From Streptomyces spinoverrucosus (GTDB lineage: Bacteria; Actinomycetota; Actinomycetes; Streptomycetales; Streptomycetaceae), in NCBI RefSeq assembly GCF_006539505.1, contig NZ_BJND01000015.1:1-50668 (forward strand): 50,668 nucleotides of DNA. The letters are read 5' to 3'. The position numbers were made by a program, and so were the translations under genes. Position 1 is the first letter of the stretch. Each line of letters opens with the position of its first letter. This document shows, in pieces, positions 15,906 to 23,648 of this stretch. Under the pieces are notes generated by a model, which searched no databases, had not been told where the DNA came from, and saw only the letters and a program-made list of their open reading frames with translations.

Positions 15906-17429
15906 CTATTTGACCGCGCGCAGCGCGTTGACGATGCCGTGTCCGTAGAAGCCGTTGACGCGTGTGCCGCCCTCGCACACCGCGTCCTGCGTACCGTCAC
16001 CGTTCTGGTCGTACGACTCGGGGCAGGCCGTCTTGTCCGCCTGCGCCTTGAGCAGCCACTGGAGCTGTGCCGGGCTCGCCCACGGGTGCTCGGACTTCAG
16101 CAGCGCGGCGACGCCCGCCGCGTGCGGCGAGGCCATCGAGGTGCCCTGCAGGAAGGCGTACTGGTTGTTCGGCATGGTCGACAGGATGCGGCCGTTCTTC
16201 GACGGCGTGTCCGGGATCTGGTAGAGCCGGTCGCCGCCCGGCGCCGCCACGTCGACGACGCCCTTGCCGTACGAGGAGTAGTACGACTTGAGGTTCTGCA
16301 CGCCCGTGGCGCTGACGGTGACGATCCCCGGGAGCTGCGTCGGCACGTCGAAGCACTCGTGCGGGTCGATGGTGCGCTCGACCGGGGTGGAGTCGTCGGG
16401 GCTGCTGTCGTCGACGATGGCGTCCGCGTCCAGGTCGTGGTTGGAGTTGCCTGCCGACGCCAGGTGCAGGGTGCCCTTCTTCTGGGCGTACAGCTGGGCC
16501 CGGTTGACCGCGTCGACAATCGCCCGCTGGTCCGGGTCGTCCATGCAGTTGTACAGCCACGGGTCGACGTAGTAGCTGTTGTTCGTGATCTCGACGCCGT
16601 GATCGGCCGCGAACACGAACGCGCACACCACGCTCTCCGGGTAGAAGAGCCCGTTGTGCGGGTCGCTCACCTTGATGCTGGAGACCTTCACACCCGGCGC
16701 CACGCCGGCGACGCCGATGTCGTTGCGGGCCGCGGCTATCTCACCGGCGACATGCGTGCCGTGGTAGTCCTCCGCGGTGTACGGCCGCCAGGCCCCCTCG
16801 CTGGTGTCCGCGACGCCGCCGACACAGTTGGCGGACTGGCCCGCGGAGAAGTTCGGGGCGAGGTCGGGGTGGGTGTCGTCGACGCCGGTGTCGATCACGG
16901 CGACGGTGACCTTGCGGCTGCCCGGGTTGATCTGCGCGGCCTTGTCGGCGCCGATCGCCCGCAGGTCCCACTGGTCGGCTTCGAGGGGCTCGCTCCCGGC
17001 CGTGGCGGCCGCCTCGACCTTCGCGGCCTCCGCGGCGGTCAGGTAGTCGGCCGCGTCCTGGTCCGTCGTCCCCGCGGCGACCAGCGGAGCGGTGCGCGTG
17101 GCACCCGCCGACTGCACGCCACGGGCCTTGCGTATCTGCGCGCCGAAGTCCGGATTCGCCGAGTGCACGACGATCACGCCGATCTTCTCGTACGTGGTCA
17201 CGACCGTGCCGCCGGCCGCGGCGATGGCCTTCCGCACCGACGCGATCGTGTGACGGTCCGTCTTGGTGTTGACGACGTACGCCAGATTGGGCGCGTCCGC
17301 GGACTGGGCGGCGGAATCCGCGTGCGGGGCGGCCGAGGCGGCCGCAGGCAGGAAGCCGAGCGAGGCGGTCAGCGACAGCACGACGGGCACGGCGAGAGCG
17401 AGCCGGCGTCTGGAACGCAGATGAGCCAT
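15906..17429 (-). CDS. Secreted S8 family serine peptidase (subtilisin-like), copy 1
   Basis: 507 residues with the same layout as the next gene: signal peptide (MAHLRSRRRLALAVPVVLSL, ending near ASA), propeptide (LAYVVNTKTDRHTIASVRKA), Asp in VIDTGVDDTHPD, His in YHGTHVAGE, Ser in GTSMASPHAAG, and a C-terminal DQNGDGTQD loop flanked by Cys. Extracellular proteolysis is the expected role. The ATG at 17429 has GGAG upstream. The region upstream (17430-17761) carries a 15-bp direct repeat that may regulate it or the divergent symporter operon. Confidence 0.92.
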   Translation of the reverse strand: MAHLRSRRRLALAVPVVLSLTASLGFLPAAASAAPHADSAAQSADAPNLAYVVNTKTDRHTIASVRKAIAAAGGTVVTTYEKIGVIVVHSANPDFGAQIRKARGVQSAGATRTAPLVAAGTTDQDAADYLTAAEAAKVEAAATAGSEPLEADQWDLRAIGADKAAQINPGSRKVTVAVIDTGVDDTHPDLAPNFSAGQSANCVGGVADTSEGAWRPYTAEDYHGTHVAGEIAAARNDIGVAGVAPGVKVSSIKVSDPHNGLFYPESVVCAFVFAADHGVEITNNSYYVDPWLYNCMDDPDQRAIVDAVNRAQLYAQKKGTLHLASAGNSNHDLDADAIVDDSSPDDSTPVERTIDPHECFDVPTQLPGIVTVSATGVQNLKSYYSSYGKGVVDVAAPGGDRLYQIPDTPSKNGRILSTMPNNQYAFLQGTSMASPHAAGVAALLKSEHPWASPAQLQWLLKAQADKTACPESYDQNGDGTQDAVCEGGTRVNGFYGHGIVNALRAVK

Positions 17430-17548
17430 GGGGTCTCCACATCATCCGGAAAAAGAAACCGGCCCGAGGCACAGGTGGTGCTCGGGCAGGTACATGACGG
17501 GTGGTGCAGGGTGAAGCTATCCCTCGACCTCGCTGGCCAGCAATCACT

Positions 17549-17585
17549 TCCGGCGATGACTTCGGAGTTTTCCGGCGATGACTTC
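17549..17585. repeat. 15-bp direct repeat TCCGGCGATGACTTC x2 in protease/symporter gap
   Basis: TCCGGCGATGACTTC occurs at 17549-17563 and 17571-17585, period 22 bp, exact. It lies about 120 bp upstream of the protease start and 180 bp upstream of the DUF485 start in a 332-bp divergent intergenic region that otherwise shows only the Crp-like site at 17711. Exact repeats here suggest paired operator half-sites. Confidence 0.55.
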
Positions 17586-17710
17586 TGAAAGAACTCAGAG
17601 CGGTTGAACCGGTCCACGCGCGGCGCCGTGACGTTGAACAGGGAGCCCGAGCACGATCGAGCCCCCTGTCGGATCACGCACCCAGCCACTAACATCGCCG
17701 CCCGGTTCCC

Positions 17711-17724
17711 GTGATCCACATCAC
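17711..17724. promoter_or_regulatory. Crp-like palindrome GTGA-N6-TCAC before the symporter operon
   Basis: GTGATCCACATCAC is a perfect GTGA-N6-TCAC palindrome, the core recognised by Crp-family regulators. It ends 37 bp before the DUF485 start codon. In E. coli the equivalent yjcH-actP genes are under cAMP-CRP control. Streptomyces has a Crp protein with a similar GTG-N6..CAC target. Position could also mean repression; binding is inference. Confidence 0.5.
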
Positions 17725-17761
17725 TACCATCAGCACCGCATCCGCAACGCGAGGAGACTCC

Positions 17762-18118
17762 GTGGCCACCGACGCACCGCCCCCCTCGAACACAGAACAT
17801 CGACTCCCCTCGACCGAGGAGTTCGTCGAGGTGCAGAACAGCGCGGAGTTCGGTGAACTGCGCCGCTCCTACCGCTCCTTTGCCTTCCCGCTGACCGTCG
17901 GCTTCATCGCCTGGTACCTGCTGTACGTCCTGCTGTCCAACTACGCGGGCGGCTTCATGGGCAGCAAGCTCTTCGGCAATGTCAACGTCGCCTTTGTCTT
18001 CGGTATCGCCCAGTTCGTCACCACGTTCCTCATCGCCTGGTGGTACTCGCGGCACGCCGCCGCGAAGCTCGACCCCAAGGCCGAGGCCATCAAGTCCCAG
18101 ATGGAGGGCCGCGCATGA
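17762..18118 (+). CDS. DUF485 domain membrane protein (YjcH-like)
   Basis: 118 residues with two membrane helices (about 46-66, FAFPLTVGFIAWYLLYVLLS; about 80-103, NVAFVFGIAQFVTTFLIAWW) and the DUF485 motif FGELRRSYRSFAFPL. DUF485 proteins are small partners of ActP-type symporters. GTG at 17762 follows GAGGAGA. Its stop overlaps the symporter start (ATGA, 18115-18118), so the two are translationally coupled. The precise role of DUF485 proteins is not established. Confidence 0.88.
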   Translation: MATDAPPPSNTEHRLPSTEEFVEVQNSAEFGELRRSYRSFAFPLTVGFIAWYLLYVLLSNYAGGFMGSKLFGNVNVAFVFGIAQFVTTFLIAWWYSRHAAAKLDPKAEAIKSQMEGRA

Positions 18119-19740
18119 GCCCCGTACAGCACACCGTTCTCGCGGCCAACGAGGCCAGCGAGCACCGCCCGCTCATCATCACGCTGTTCGCACTGTTCGT
18201 CGTCGCGACCCTTTTCATCACGGTTTGGGCGGGCCGCCAGACCAAGAGCGCGGCCGACTTCTACGCCGGTGGGCGCCAGTTCAGCGCCTTCCAGAACGGG
18301 CTCGCGGTCTCCGGCGACTACATGTCGGCCGCGTCGTTCCTCGGCATCGCGGGCGCGATCGCCCTCTTCGGATACGACGGTTTCCTGTACTCCATCGGCT
18401 TCCTGGTCGCCTGGCTGGTCGCCCTGCTCCTGGTGGCCGAGCCGCTCAGGAACTCCGGCCGCTACACCATGGGTGACGTTCTCGCCTACCGCATGCGCCA
18501 GCGCCCGGTCCGTACCGCGGCCGGCACTTCCACGATCGTCGTGTCGATCTTCTACCTGCTGGCCCAGATGGCGGGCGCCGGTGTCCTGGTCTCGCTGCTG
18601 CTCGGCATCACGTCGGACTTCGGCAAGGTCCTCATCGTCGCCCTCGTCGGCATCCTGATGATCGTGTACGTCTCCATCGGCGGTATGAAGGGCACCACTT
18701 GGGTCCAGATGGTCAAGGCCGTGCTGCTCATCGGCGGCACGATCCTGATCACCTTCCTGGTGTTGCTGAAGTTCAACTTCAACATCTCCGACCTGCTCGG
18801 CACCGCCGCCGAGAACAGCGGCAAGGGCGCCGCCTTCCTGGAGCCCGGCCTGCAGTACGGCGCCACCGGCACCTCCAAGCTGGACTTCATCTCCCTCGGC
18901 ATCGCCCTGGTGCTCGGCACCGCCGGTCTGCCGCACATCCTGATCCGCTTCTACACGGTGCCCAACGCCAAGGCCGCCCGGAAGTCCGTGAACTGGGCGA
19001 TCGGCATCATCGGCGCCTTCTACCTGATGACCATCGCCCTCGGCTTCGGCGCCGCCGCGCTGATCTCCCAGGACGAGATCATCGCGTCGAACCCGTCCGG
19101 CAACACGGCGGCGCCCCTGCTCGCCCTGCACCTCGGCGGCATCGACTCGGCCTGGGGCGCGATCCTGCTGGCCACGATCTCCGCGGTGGCCTTCGCGACG
19201 ATCCTCGCCGTGGTCGCCGGTCTCACCCTCGCCTCGTCCTCGTCCTTCGCGCACGACATCTACGCCAACGTCATCCGCAAGGGGCAGGCCACCGGCGAAG
19301 AGGAGGTCCGGGCGGCCCGCTGGGCGACCGTCTTCATCGGCATCGTCTCCATCGCCCTGGGCGCCCTCGCCCGCGACCTCAACGTGGCCGGTCTGGTGGC
19401 CCTGGCGTTCGCGGTCGCCGCGTCCGCCAACCTGCCGACGATCCTCTACAGCCTGTTCTGGAAGCGGTTCACCACCCAGGGCGCGCTGTGGTCGATCTAC
19501 GGCGGTCTGATCGTCGCCGTCGGCCTGGTGCTGTTCTCGCCCGTCGTCTCCGGCGACCCCAAGGCGATGTTCCCCAATGTCGACTTCGCCTGGTTCCCGC
19601 TGAAGAACCCGGGCATCATCTCCATCCCGTTCGGCTTCCTGATGGGCTGGCTCGGCACCATCCTGTCCAAGGAGGAGCCGGACACCGGCAAGTACGCCGA
19701 GCTGGAGGTCCGGTCCCTGACCGGCACCGGCGCCCACTGA
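18115..19740 (+). CDS. Sodium:solute symporter, ActP/MctC-like (acetate/monocarboxylate uptake)
   Basis: 541 residues, about 13 membrane helices, SSS family. Typical segments are GGRQFSAFQNGLAVSGDYMS, ASFLGIAGAIALFGYDGF, IVYVSIGGMKGTTWVQMVKA and LGTAGLPHILIRFYTVPNAK. Gene pair DUF485-symporter is characteristic of cation/acetate symporters (E. coli ActP, Corynebacterium MctC), so acetate, propionate or pyruvate is the likely substrate. Possible control by the Crp-like site upstream fits carbon regulation. No terminator hairpin is seen after the gene. Confidence 0.9.
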   Translation: MSPVQHTVLAANEASEHRPLIITLFALFVVATLFITVWAGRQTKSAADFYAGGRQFSAFQNGLAVSGDYMSAASFLGIAGAIALFGYDGFLYSIGFLVAWLVALLLVAEPLRNSGRYTMGDVLAYRMRQRPVRTAAGTSTIVVSIFYLLAQMAGAGVLVSLLLGITSDFGKVLIVALVGILMIVYVSIGGMKGTTWVQMVKAVLLIGGTILITFLVLLKFNFNISDLLGTAAENSGKGAAFLEPGLQYGATGTSKLDFISLGIALVLGTAGLPHILIRFYTVPNAKAARKSVNWAIGIIGAFYLMTIALGFGAAALISQDEIIASNPSGNTAAPLLALHLGGIDSAWGAILLATISAVAFATILAVVAGLTLASSSSFAHDIYANVIRKGQATGEEEVRAARWATVFIGIVSIALGALARDLNVAGLVALAFAVAASANLPTILYSLFWKRFTTQGALWSIYGGLIVAVGLVLFSPVVSGDPKAMFPNVDFAWFPLKNPGIISIPFGFLMGWLGTILSKEEPDTGKYAELEVRSLTGTGAH

Positions 19741-19785
19741 GCACGCCCCCTGAAGCGGCCGCGTCTTACGTCGTGGGATCGGGCC

Positions 19786-19815
19786 TTAGTCGTTGTCAGT
19801 GGGGTCACGTAGGCT
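19786..19815 (+). promoter_or_regulatory. Candidate promoter of moaA
   Basis: TTAGTC (19786-19791) and TAGGCT (19810-19815) are separated by 18 bp, a plausible HrdB-type promoter giving a start near 19822 and an approximately 80-nt leader that contains the CGGAG-CTCCG repeats. The -35 is weak. Confidence 0.4.
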
Positions 19816-19823
19816 CGCAGATG

Positions 19824-19870
19824 TCGGAGAAAGAAGTGCTCCGGAGAAATCCGGAGAAAGATGTGCTCCG
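19824..19870. repeat. Tandem CGGAG...CTCCG elements in the moaA leader
   Basis: TCGGAGAAAGAAGTGCTCCG (19824-19843) is repeated as CCGGAGAAAGATGTGCTCCG (19851-19870), period 27 bp. Each copy is itself an inverted repeat (CGGAG/CTCCG arms), so each can form a small RNA hairpin or a dimer operator site. They lie between the candidate promoter and the moaA ribosome site. It is not the known Moco riboswitch fold as far as I can judge. Confidence 0.55.
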
Positions 19871-19903
19871 CTGCGTGTGATCCGCCACGAGGGAGGGGGC
19901 CAC

Positions 19904-20893
19904 GTGCTCATCGACACCTACGGCCGGCAGGCCACCGACCTGAGGGTCTCGCTGACCGACCGCTGCAATCTGCGCTGCACGTACTGCATGCCCGAGGAAG
20001 GCCTGCAGTGGCTGGCCAAGCCCGACCTGCTCACGGACGACGAGATCGTGCGGCTGATCGACATAGCGGTCACCACCCTGGGCATCGAGGAGGTCCGGTT
20101 CACCGGCGGCGAGCCCCTGCTGCGCCCCGGCCTGGTCGGCATTGTCGAGCGCGTCGCGGCCCTTGAGCCGCGCCCTCAGATGTCGCTGACAACGAACGGC
20201 ATCGGCCTCAAGCGCACGGCGGCGGCCCTGAAGGCGGCGGGCCTGGACCGGGTCAACGTCTCCCTGGACACCCTCCGCCCCGATGTGTTCAAGGCCCTCA
20301 CCCGCCGGGACCGCCACAAGGACGTCATCGAGGGCCTGCACGCCGCCCGCGAGGCGGGCCTGACCCCGGTCAAGGTCAACTCGGTCCTGATGCCGGGCCT
20401 GAACGACGACGAGGCCCCCGACCTTCTCGCCTGGGCGGTGGAGCACGACTACGAGCTGCGCTTCATCGAGCAGATGCCCCTGGACGCCCAGCACGGCTGG
20501 AAGCGCGACGGCATGATCACGGCCGGGGACATCCTGACCTCCCTGCGCACCCGCTTCGACCTCAGCCCCGAGGGCGACGAGGCCCGTGGCTCGGCCCCGG
20601 CGGAGCGCTGGCTGGTCGACGGCGGCCCGCACCGCGTCGGCGTCATCGCCTCCGTCACCCGCCCGTTCTGCTCGGCCTGCGACCGCACCCGCCTCACGGC
20701 CGACGGCCAGGTACGCACCTGCCTGTTCGCGACGGAGGAGACCGACCTGCGCGCGGCGCTGCGGTCGGGAGCCCCGGATGAGGAAATCGCCCGCATCTGG
20801 CGCCTGGCGATGTGGGGCAAGAAGGCGGGCGCGGGCCTGGACAACCCGAGCTTTGTGCAGCCGGACCGTCCCATGTCAGCGATCGGTGGCTAG
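19904..20893 (+). CDS. moaA: GTP 3',8-cyclase MoaA (molybdenum cofactor step 1)
   Basis: 329 residues, the normal length. The radical-SAM cluster CNLRCTYC is at 21-28 (C21, C25, C28); RFTGGEPLLRP follows; the second 4Fe-4S site is FCSACDRTRL (about 254-263) with a Cys near 273, and the protein ends in the required Gly-Gly. MoaA converts GTP to 3',8-cyclo-GTP with MoaC. GTG at 19904 follows GGGAGGGGG. No other moa gene is in the window, so it is a stand-alone transcription unit. Confidence 0.95.
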   Translation: MLIDTYGRQATDLRVSLTDRCNLRCTYCMPEEGLQWLAKPDLLTDDEIVRLIDIAVTTLGIEEVRFTGGEPLLRPGLVGIVERVAALEPRPQMSLTTNGIGLKRTAAALKAAGLDRVNVSLDTLRPDVFKALTRRDRHKDVIEGLHAAREAGLTPVKVNSVLMPGLNDDEAPDLLAWAVEHDYELRFIEQMPLDAQHGWKRDGMITAGDILTSLRTRFDLSPEGDEARGSAPAERWLVDGGPHRVGVIASVTRPFCSACDRTRLTADGQVRTCLFATEETDLRAALRSGAPDEEIARIWRLAMWGKKAGAGLDNPSFVQPDRPMSAIGG

Positions 20894-20908
20894 GAGTTCG
20901 TCGGCGGG

Positions 20909-21127
20909 CTAGGACGCCTCGGGTTCCTGCCAGTCGGCGAACTTCACCACGTCCTTCAAGAACCCCCGCACCCCGAGAAACTGCGAAAGATGCTCGCGAT
21001 GCTCCTCGCACGCGAGCCACGTCTTGCGCCGCTCAGGCGTGTGAATCTTCGGGTTGTTCCACGCCAGCACCCACACGGCGTCGGCACGGCAGCCCTTAGC
21101 GGAGCAGATCGGGGTCTCGTCACTCAC
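20909..21127 (-). CDS. Small conserved Cys/His protein (putative zinc binding)
   Basis: 72 residues: CSAKGC near the N-terminus, then AWNNPKIHTPERRKTWLACE with EHREHLSQFL. The two Cys plus later Cys and His suggest one metal site. The start is GTG at 21127 with no strong ribosome site. Not recognised beyond being a typical Streptomyces hypothetical. It is convergent with moaA (15-bp gap). Confidence 0.65.
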   Translation of the reverse strand: MSDETPICSAKGCRADAVWVLAWNNPKIHTPERRKTWLACEEHREHLSQFLGVRGFLKDVVKFADWQEPEAS

Positions 21128-21157
21128 AGGTTCGTCTCACCACTGCACAGAAAAGGC

Positions 21158-21193
21158 GACGCCGAGCAGCCACGGGGGGAGCTGCCCGGCGTC
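21158..21193. terminator. Strong hairpin between DUF3099 gene and small zinc gene
   Basis: GACGCCGAGCAGC (21158-21170) pairs with GCTGCCCGGCGTC (21181-21193), 12 of 13 pairs, 10-nt loop. On the minus strand it follows the DUF3099 gene and precedes the 72-residue gene, so it could terminate the first or attenuate the second. Confidence 0.5.
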
Positions 21194-21324
21194 GGTCTGT
21201 CGCTCCGACGGGGGATGCGGAGCGCCTACGAAGTATGTCACGGGTAACCGGTTGCCGGGCACCTGAACAACATGATTGATCTGAGCTTTTCCATAGTCCT
21301 GAACGAAGGCTTGATCCGCAGGCC

Positions 21325-21720
21325 TCAGGTCCTCTGCTCCGGCCGCTCCTTGGCCGGATCACCCACCCCGTCCTCCGGTACGGATTCCGTGAAACCGCTG
21401 TCGTCCGCCCTCGGCGGCGCAAGCATCGGCGGAGGCGGCACAGTCACGAACGTCGACGGCAACGACGGCGCGTTCTCCCGCCCGGCGTTGGCGATCACCA
21501 CCGCGATATAGGGGAGTACCGCGCCCAGCACCAGCGCCACGATCGCGACATGCCGCTCGACGTTCCACAGGGTCGCTGCGAGGATCACCGCGAGCGTACG
21601 GACCGACATCGAGATGACGTACCGCCGCTGCCGGCCGCGGACGTCCTCCTGGAGGCCCTGCCGGGCTCCGGTGATCCGGAACACCTGGCCGTTGACGTCG
21701 CCATGCCTATTCCGCATCAC
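21325..21720 (-). CDS. DUF3099 family membrane protein
   Basis: 131 residues. The stretch RITGARQGLQEDVRGRQRRY followed by two hydrophobic helices (ISMSVRTLAVILAATLWNVE and HVAIVALVLGAVLPYIAVVI) and NAGRENAP matches actinobacterial DUF3099. The Pro-rich C-terminus is cytosolic. The start is ATG at 21720 or the adjacent ATG at 21717. No function known; it is divergent from the GlsB-like stress gene. Confidence 0.8.
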   Translation of the reverse strand: MMRNRHGDVNGQVFRITGARQGLQEDVRGRQRRYVISMSVRTLAVILAATLWNVERHVAIVALVLGAVLPYIAVVIANAGRENAPSLPSTFVTVPPPPMLAPPRADDSGFTESVPEDGVGDPAKERPEQRT

Positions 21721-21961
21721 GTTCCACCATCCGCCCGCCTCGGATTCTCCCCGGCCCGTCCCAGCTCCGCACCCGGCCGGAACCGGGGCCGGACAACCTC
21801 CACGTTACGCCGCCGCCGCGCCGCCCACGAGACCGGGTCCCCCTCCTGCCTGGGCGAACGCCGTCGGACGTCGCGCGTACGGCCGTACCCGACATGCGCC
21901 GAACGGCCGAGGGGCCGAGACTGGGTGTAATGCTCACGTCGAGCCGTACGAGGAGGCAGCC

Positions 21962-22237
21962 ATGGGTTGGTTGTGGGCGATCATCGTGGGATTCGTGCTG
22001 GGTCTGATCGCCAAGGCGGTCATCCCGGGCAAGCAGCACATCCCGCTCTGGCTGACCACCATTCTGGGCATGATCGGCGCCATCGCCGGCAACGCCATCG
22101 CCCGGGGCTTCGGGGTCGCCGAGACGGCCGGCATCGACTGGAGCCGTCACATCTTCCAGCTCGTGGCCGCGATCATCCTCGTCTTCCTGGGCGACATGGC
22201 GTACATGCAGCTCAGGGGCGGCAAGCGACGCGCCTGA
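21962..22237 (+). CDS. GlsB/YeaQ/YmgE family stress-response membrane protein
   Basis: 91 residues, three short Gly-rich helices: MGWLWAIIVGFVLGLIAKAV, then PLWLTTILGMIGAIAGNAIA and a HIFQLVAAIILVFLGDM segment. This is the 'transglycosylase-associated protein' family, small membrane proteins induced by acid or envelope stress. AGGAGGCAGCC gives a strong ribosome site at ATG 21962. A bidirectional terminator follows. Confidence 0.9.
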   Translation: MGWLWAIIVGFVLGLIAKAVIPGKQHIPLWLTTILGMIGAIAGNAIARGFGVAETAGIDWSRHIFQLVAAIILVFLGDMAYMQLRGGKRRA

Positions 22238-22268
22238 GACGACGCACGACGCACGACGTACGACGAAC

Positions 22269-22300
22269 GGGGCGGTCTCCGCTGTCGGGAGAGCCGCCCC
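22269..22300. terminator. Bidirectional terminator hairpin between glsB-like gene and tyrS
   Basis: GGGGCGGTCTCC (22269-22280) pairs with GGGAGAGCCGCCCC (22287-22300), with a 6-nt loop and one bulged base. It sits between convergent genes, just after a short ACGACGC-type tandem stretch at 22239-22266. Confidence 0.7.
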
Positions 22301-22322
22301 GCTCGCACTTCGGTACGTCCGC

Positions 22323-23591
22323 TCAGGCGCCCGTGACCTCGACCGCCGCCAGGTTCTTCTTGCCGCGGCGCAGCACCAGCCAGCGCCCGTGCAGCAGGTC
22401 CTCCTTGGCCGGAACGGCGTCCTCGGAGCCGACCTTCGCGTTGTTCACGTAGGCGCCGCCCTCCTTCACCGTGCGGCGTGCCGCCGACTTGCTCGGCACC
22501 AGGCCGACCTCGGCGAACAGGTCCACCACCGGCGCCGGCTCGGCGACCTGGATGTGCGGCACCTCGGACAGGGCCGCCGCCAGCGTCCGCTCGTCCAGCT
22601 CGGCCAGCTCACCCTGCCCGAAGAGGGCCTTCGACGCGGCGATCACGGCGGCCGTCTGGTCGGCGCCGTGCACCAGCGTCGTCAGCTCCTCGGCCAGCGC
22701 GCGCTGCGCCGCACGCGCCTGCGGACGCTCCTCCGTCTGCCTCTCCAGCTCCTCCAGTTCCTCACGGGACTTGAAGGACAGGATCCGCATATACGTCGAG
22801 ATGTCCCGGTCGTCCACGTTCAGCCAGAACTGGTAGAACGCGTACGGCGTCGTCATCTCCGGGTCCAGCCAGACGGCGCCGCCCTCGGTCTTGCCGAACT
22901 TGGTGCCGTCCGCCTTGGTCATCAGCGGCGTCGCCAGCGCGTGCACGTTGGCGTGCGGCTCCAGCTTGTGGATCAGGTCCAGACCGGCCGTGAGGTTGCC
23001 CCACTGGTCGCTGCCGCCCTGCTGGAGCGTGCAGCCGTAGCGCCGGTAGAGCTGCAGGAAGTCCATGCCCTGCAGGATCTGGTAGCTGAACTCGGTGTAG
23101 CTGATGCCCTCGGAGGACTCCAGGCGCCGGGCGACGGAGTCCTTCGTCAGCATCTTGTTGACGCGGAAGTGCTTGCCGATGTCCCGCAGGAACTCGATCG
23201 CGGAAAGGTTCGCCGTCCAGTCGAGGTTGTTGACCATCACGGCCGCGTTCTCACCCTCGAAGGACAGGAACGGCTCGATCTGGCGGCGCAGCTTCTCGAC
23301 CCAGCCGGCGACCGTCTCCGGGTCGTTCAGCGTGCGCTCCGCCGTGGGGCGCGGATCGCCGATCAGGCCCGTCGCGCCGCCCACCAGCGCCAGCGGCCGG
23401 TGACCGGCCTGCTGGAGCCGGCGCACGGTGAGCACCTGCACCAGGTGCCCCACATGCAGGGACGGCGCGGTCGGGTCGAAGCCGCAATAGAACGTGACGG
23501 GACCGTCCGCGAGCGCCTTGCGCAGTGCTTCCTCATCGGTGGAGAGGGCGAACAGCCCACGCCACTTGAGCTCGTCGACGATGTCCGTCAC
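22323..23591 (-). CDS. tyrS: Tyrosyl-tRNA synthetase
   Basis: 422 residues, class I synthetase. [15 protein letters not shown] carries the HIGH-type motif HVGH (46-49); KFGKT (about 232-236) is the KMSKS-type motif; QGGSDQWGN is the conserved tyrosine/AMP site; an S4 RNA-binding domain occupies about 350-420. Essential housekeeping enzyme charging tRNA-Tyr. GTG at 23591 has AAGGAGA about 11 nt upstream. It lies 57 bp after the TldE-like gene and may share its transcript. Confidence 0.97.
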   Translation of the reverse strand: MTDIVDELKWRGLFALSTDEEALRKALADGPVTFYCGFDPTAPSLHVGHLVQVLTVRRLQQAGHRPLALVGGATGLIGDPRPTAERTLNDPETVAGWVEKLRRQIEPFLSFEGENAAVMVNNLDWTANLSAIEFLRDIGKHFRVNKMLTKDSVARRLESSEGISYTEFSYQILQGMDFLQLYRRYGCTLQQGGSDQWGNLTAGLDLIHKLEPHANVHALATPLMTKADGTKFGKTEGGAVWLDPEMTTPYAFYQFWLNVDDRDISTYMRILSFKSREELEELERQTEERPQARAAQRALAEELTTLVHGADQTAAVIAASKALFGQGELAELDERTLAAALSEVPHIQVAEPAPVVDLFAEVGLVPSKSAARRTVKEGGAYVNNAKVGSEDAVPAKEDLLHGRWLVLRRGKKNLAAVEVTGA

Positions 23592-23648
23592 GGTTCTCGT
23601 GTCTCCTTGGATGATCTTCGGGCCGTCGGGTGACCGCCGCCTACGAGG

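Noticed and set aside
14459..17588. Long + strand open frames opposite the two subtilisins
   Set aside because: Arg/Val/Gly-rich shadows; protease motifs are on the minus strand with signal peptides.
23592..23648. T-box leader of tyrS
   Set aside because: Only 57 bp separate tyrS from the upstream TldE-like gene, too short for a T-box.
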